Source of the DNA: Bacteroidota bacterium
GTDB taxonomy: Bacteria > Bacteroidota > Bacteroidia > UKL13-3
Direction: 5' to 3'
Assembly (NCBI GenBank): GCA_010027395.1
Contig: RGVD01000036.1
Span: 1 to 15,460 of the forward strand
DNA: 15,460 nucleotides
Part shown: in pieces, positions 14,714 to 15,460 of the stretch
How positions within the stretch are numbered: position 1 is the stretch's first letter
Layout: every line of letters begins with the position of its first letter
Position numbers and translations under genes: made by a program
Notes under the pieces: generated by a model
Told to the model about the DNA's origin: nothing
Database searches by the model: none
What the model saw: the letters and a program-made list of their open reading frames with translations, nothing else

Positions 14714-15460
14714 ATGCACCTGCTACAAGAAATATTATCCATTGAACAAGCCCTTATCGGCAATGTTATCTACCATCCTGATAGCTTTCTGCAATTATCA
14801 GTAGAGATTCAGCCTGCCTTGTTTCAAGAGCCCTTTCATCAAGTAATTATCCAAACCATGTTCGAGATAGACCAATCAGGATCAGCTATGGATGTGCATA
14901 TTTTAAAACAAAGACTGCGCAATAAGGCTTGTTCTGAGATTGAGATTGGCTATATCAACCAATTGCCTTATGAACTCTTGGATGATGAACGCAAAGAAGT
15001 GTATGTATTTATATTAAAAGAAGCTTTTGAAAGAAAGCAATTTGAAATATTGGGAAAGCAACTAATAGCTCATAGTTATGATTACGCCACACCTATTGAT
15101 GAATTATATAAAGAAACCGAAAAGACCTTAAGTAGTTTAGCAACGCTAAAAAATCAAAGCTATATAAAACGCATGTCAACTTTGATGAATGGCTGGGTGA
15201 AGGATTTTTTGAAACCTGATGAAAACTGTGTCACTTGGTTTTCAACAACAATGAACAATAAGTTGGGTGCCATGATTCCAGGTGAGATGCTGGTTGTGGG
15301 AGGCAGACCAGGTATGGGTAAATCCGCATTTATGTTATCTCAAACATTGCATGCAGCCATTGAATGTAAGCAAGCCGTTCTCTTTGTGAGTATGGAACTA
15401 AGTGCCGATGCAGTGATGAAAAGATTATTGGCTCAATTAGGTAAACTTTCTTTGAGTAAA
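14714..15460 (+). CDS. DnaB-like replicative helicase, N-terminal part, cut by window edge
   Basis: 249 residues are visible from the ATG at 14714 to the window end. The N-terminal domain (about 9-105) begins SIEQALIGNVIYHPDSF, matching the DnaB EAEQAVLG pattern, with FHQVIIQTMFEIDQSG further in. A helical linker follows, then the RecA-like ATPase core with GEMLVVGGRPGMGKSAF: the Walker A is about residues 196-204 with Lys203. VLFVSMELSADAVMKRLLAQ is the typical next motif. DnaB forms a hexamer that unwinds DNA at replication forks. Two features are less typical: the Walker region reads GGRPGMGKS where GARPSMGKT is usual, and the N-domain is divergent. This may be a second, accessory or mobile-element DnaB rather than the main one. 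An in-frame ATG at 14678 would add 12 residues; I chose 14714 because the extra segment does not resemble DnaB. Confidence 0.85.
   Translation, partial: MHLLQEILSIEQALIGNVIYHPDSFLQLSVEIQPALFQEPFHQVIIQTMFEIDQSGSAMDVHILKQRLRNKACSEIEIGYINQLPYELLDDERKEVYVFILKEAFERKQFEILGKQLIAHSYDYATPIDELYKETEKTLSSLATLKNQSYIKRMSTLMNGWVKDFLKPDENCVTWFSTTMNNKLGAMIPGEMLVVGGRPGMGKSAFMLSQTLHAAIECKQAVLFVSMELSADAVMKRLLAQLGKLSLSK

Overview
The window looks like chromosomal DNA from a member of the Bacteroidota. It is AT-rich, starts are preceded by A-rich stretches rather than clear Shine-Dalgarno sites, and most recognisable proteins are of Bacteroidota type: a DUF2027-Smr protein, an OprB-like porin ending in F, a Spy-like secreted protein and a WYL regulator with the typical '..L.EEYP' block. 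I cannot place it more finely.

Layout, left to right. (1) The 3' end of a chorismate-binding enzyme (PabB/TrpE type, + strand) converges on a hotdog thioesterase (- strand). A cluster of three related repeat arms lies between them. (2) A minus-strand block from about 8.0 to 0.9 kb encodes a heavy-metal efflux system in transcription order: TolC/CzcC-like outer-membrane channel, CzcB-like lipoprotein adaptor, OprB-like porin, CzcA-like RND pump. CzcA carries the DFG...DGAVVMVE signature of divalent-cation pumps, so Zn/Co/Cd/Ni export is more likely than Cu(I)/Ag(I). The porin between adaptor and pump is the unusual part. (3) Upstream on the same strand are a DUF2027-Smr protein and uracil phosphoribosyltransferase. 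(4) Divergent from the latter, on the + strand, are a beta-CASP metallo-beta-lactamase (RNA-processing type) and a dipeptide epimerase of the enolase superfamily. (5) The epimerase converges on a small Spy/CpxP-like secreted protein; two hairpins built on GGGTTTAAACCCC sit at the junction. (6) Next comes a minus-strand HTH-WYL regulator broken by a single-base frameshift. (7) About 475-510 bp of AT-rich DNA with no gene then leads to a divergent DnaB-like helicase cut off by the right edge.

Working together: the CzcCBA proteins should form a tripartite envelope-spanning exporter, with the porin as a possible outer-membrane accessory. The other genes are mostly housekeeping (folate or tryptophan precursor supply, pyrimidine salvage, RNA processing, murein peptide recycling). 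I did not find a CRISPR array, insertion sequence, tRNA, rRNA or a clearly new multi-gene system. The points most worth a second look are the porin in the efflux operon, the repaired reading frame of the WYL regulator, the three families of non-coding repeats and the atypical DnaB paralogue.
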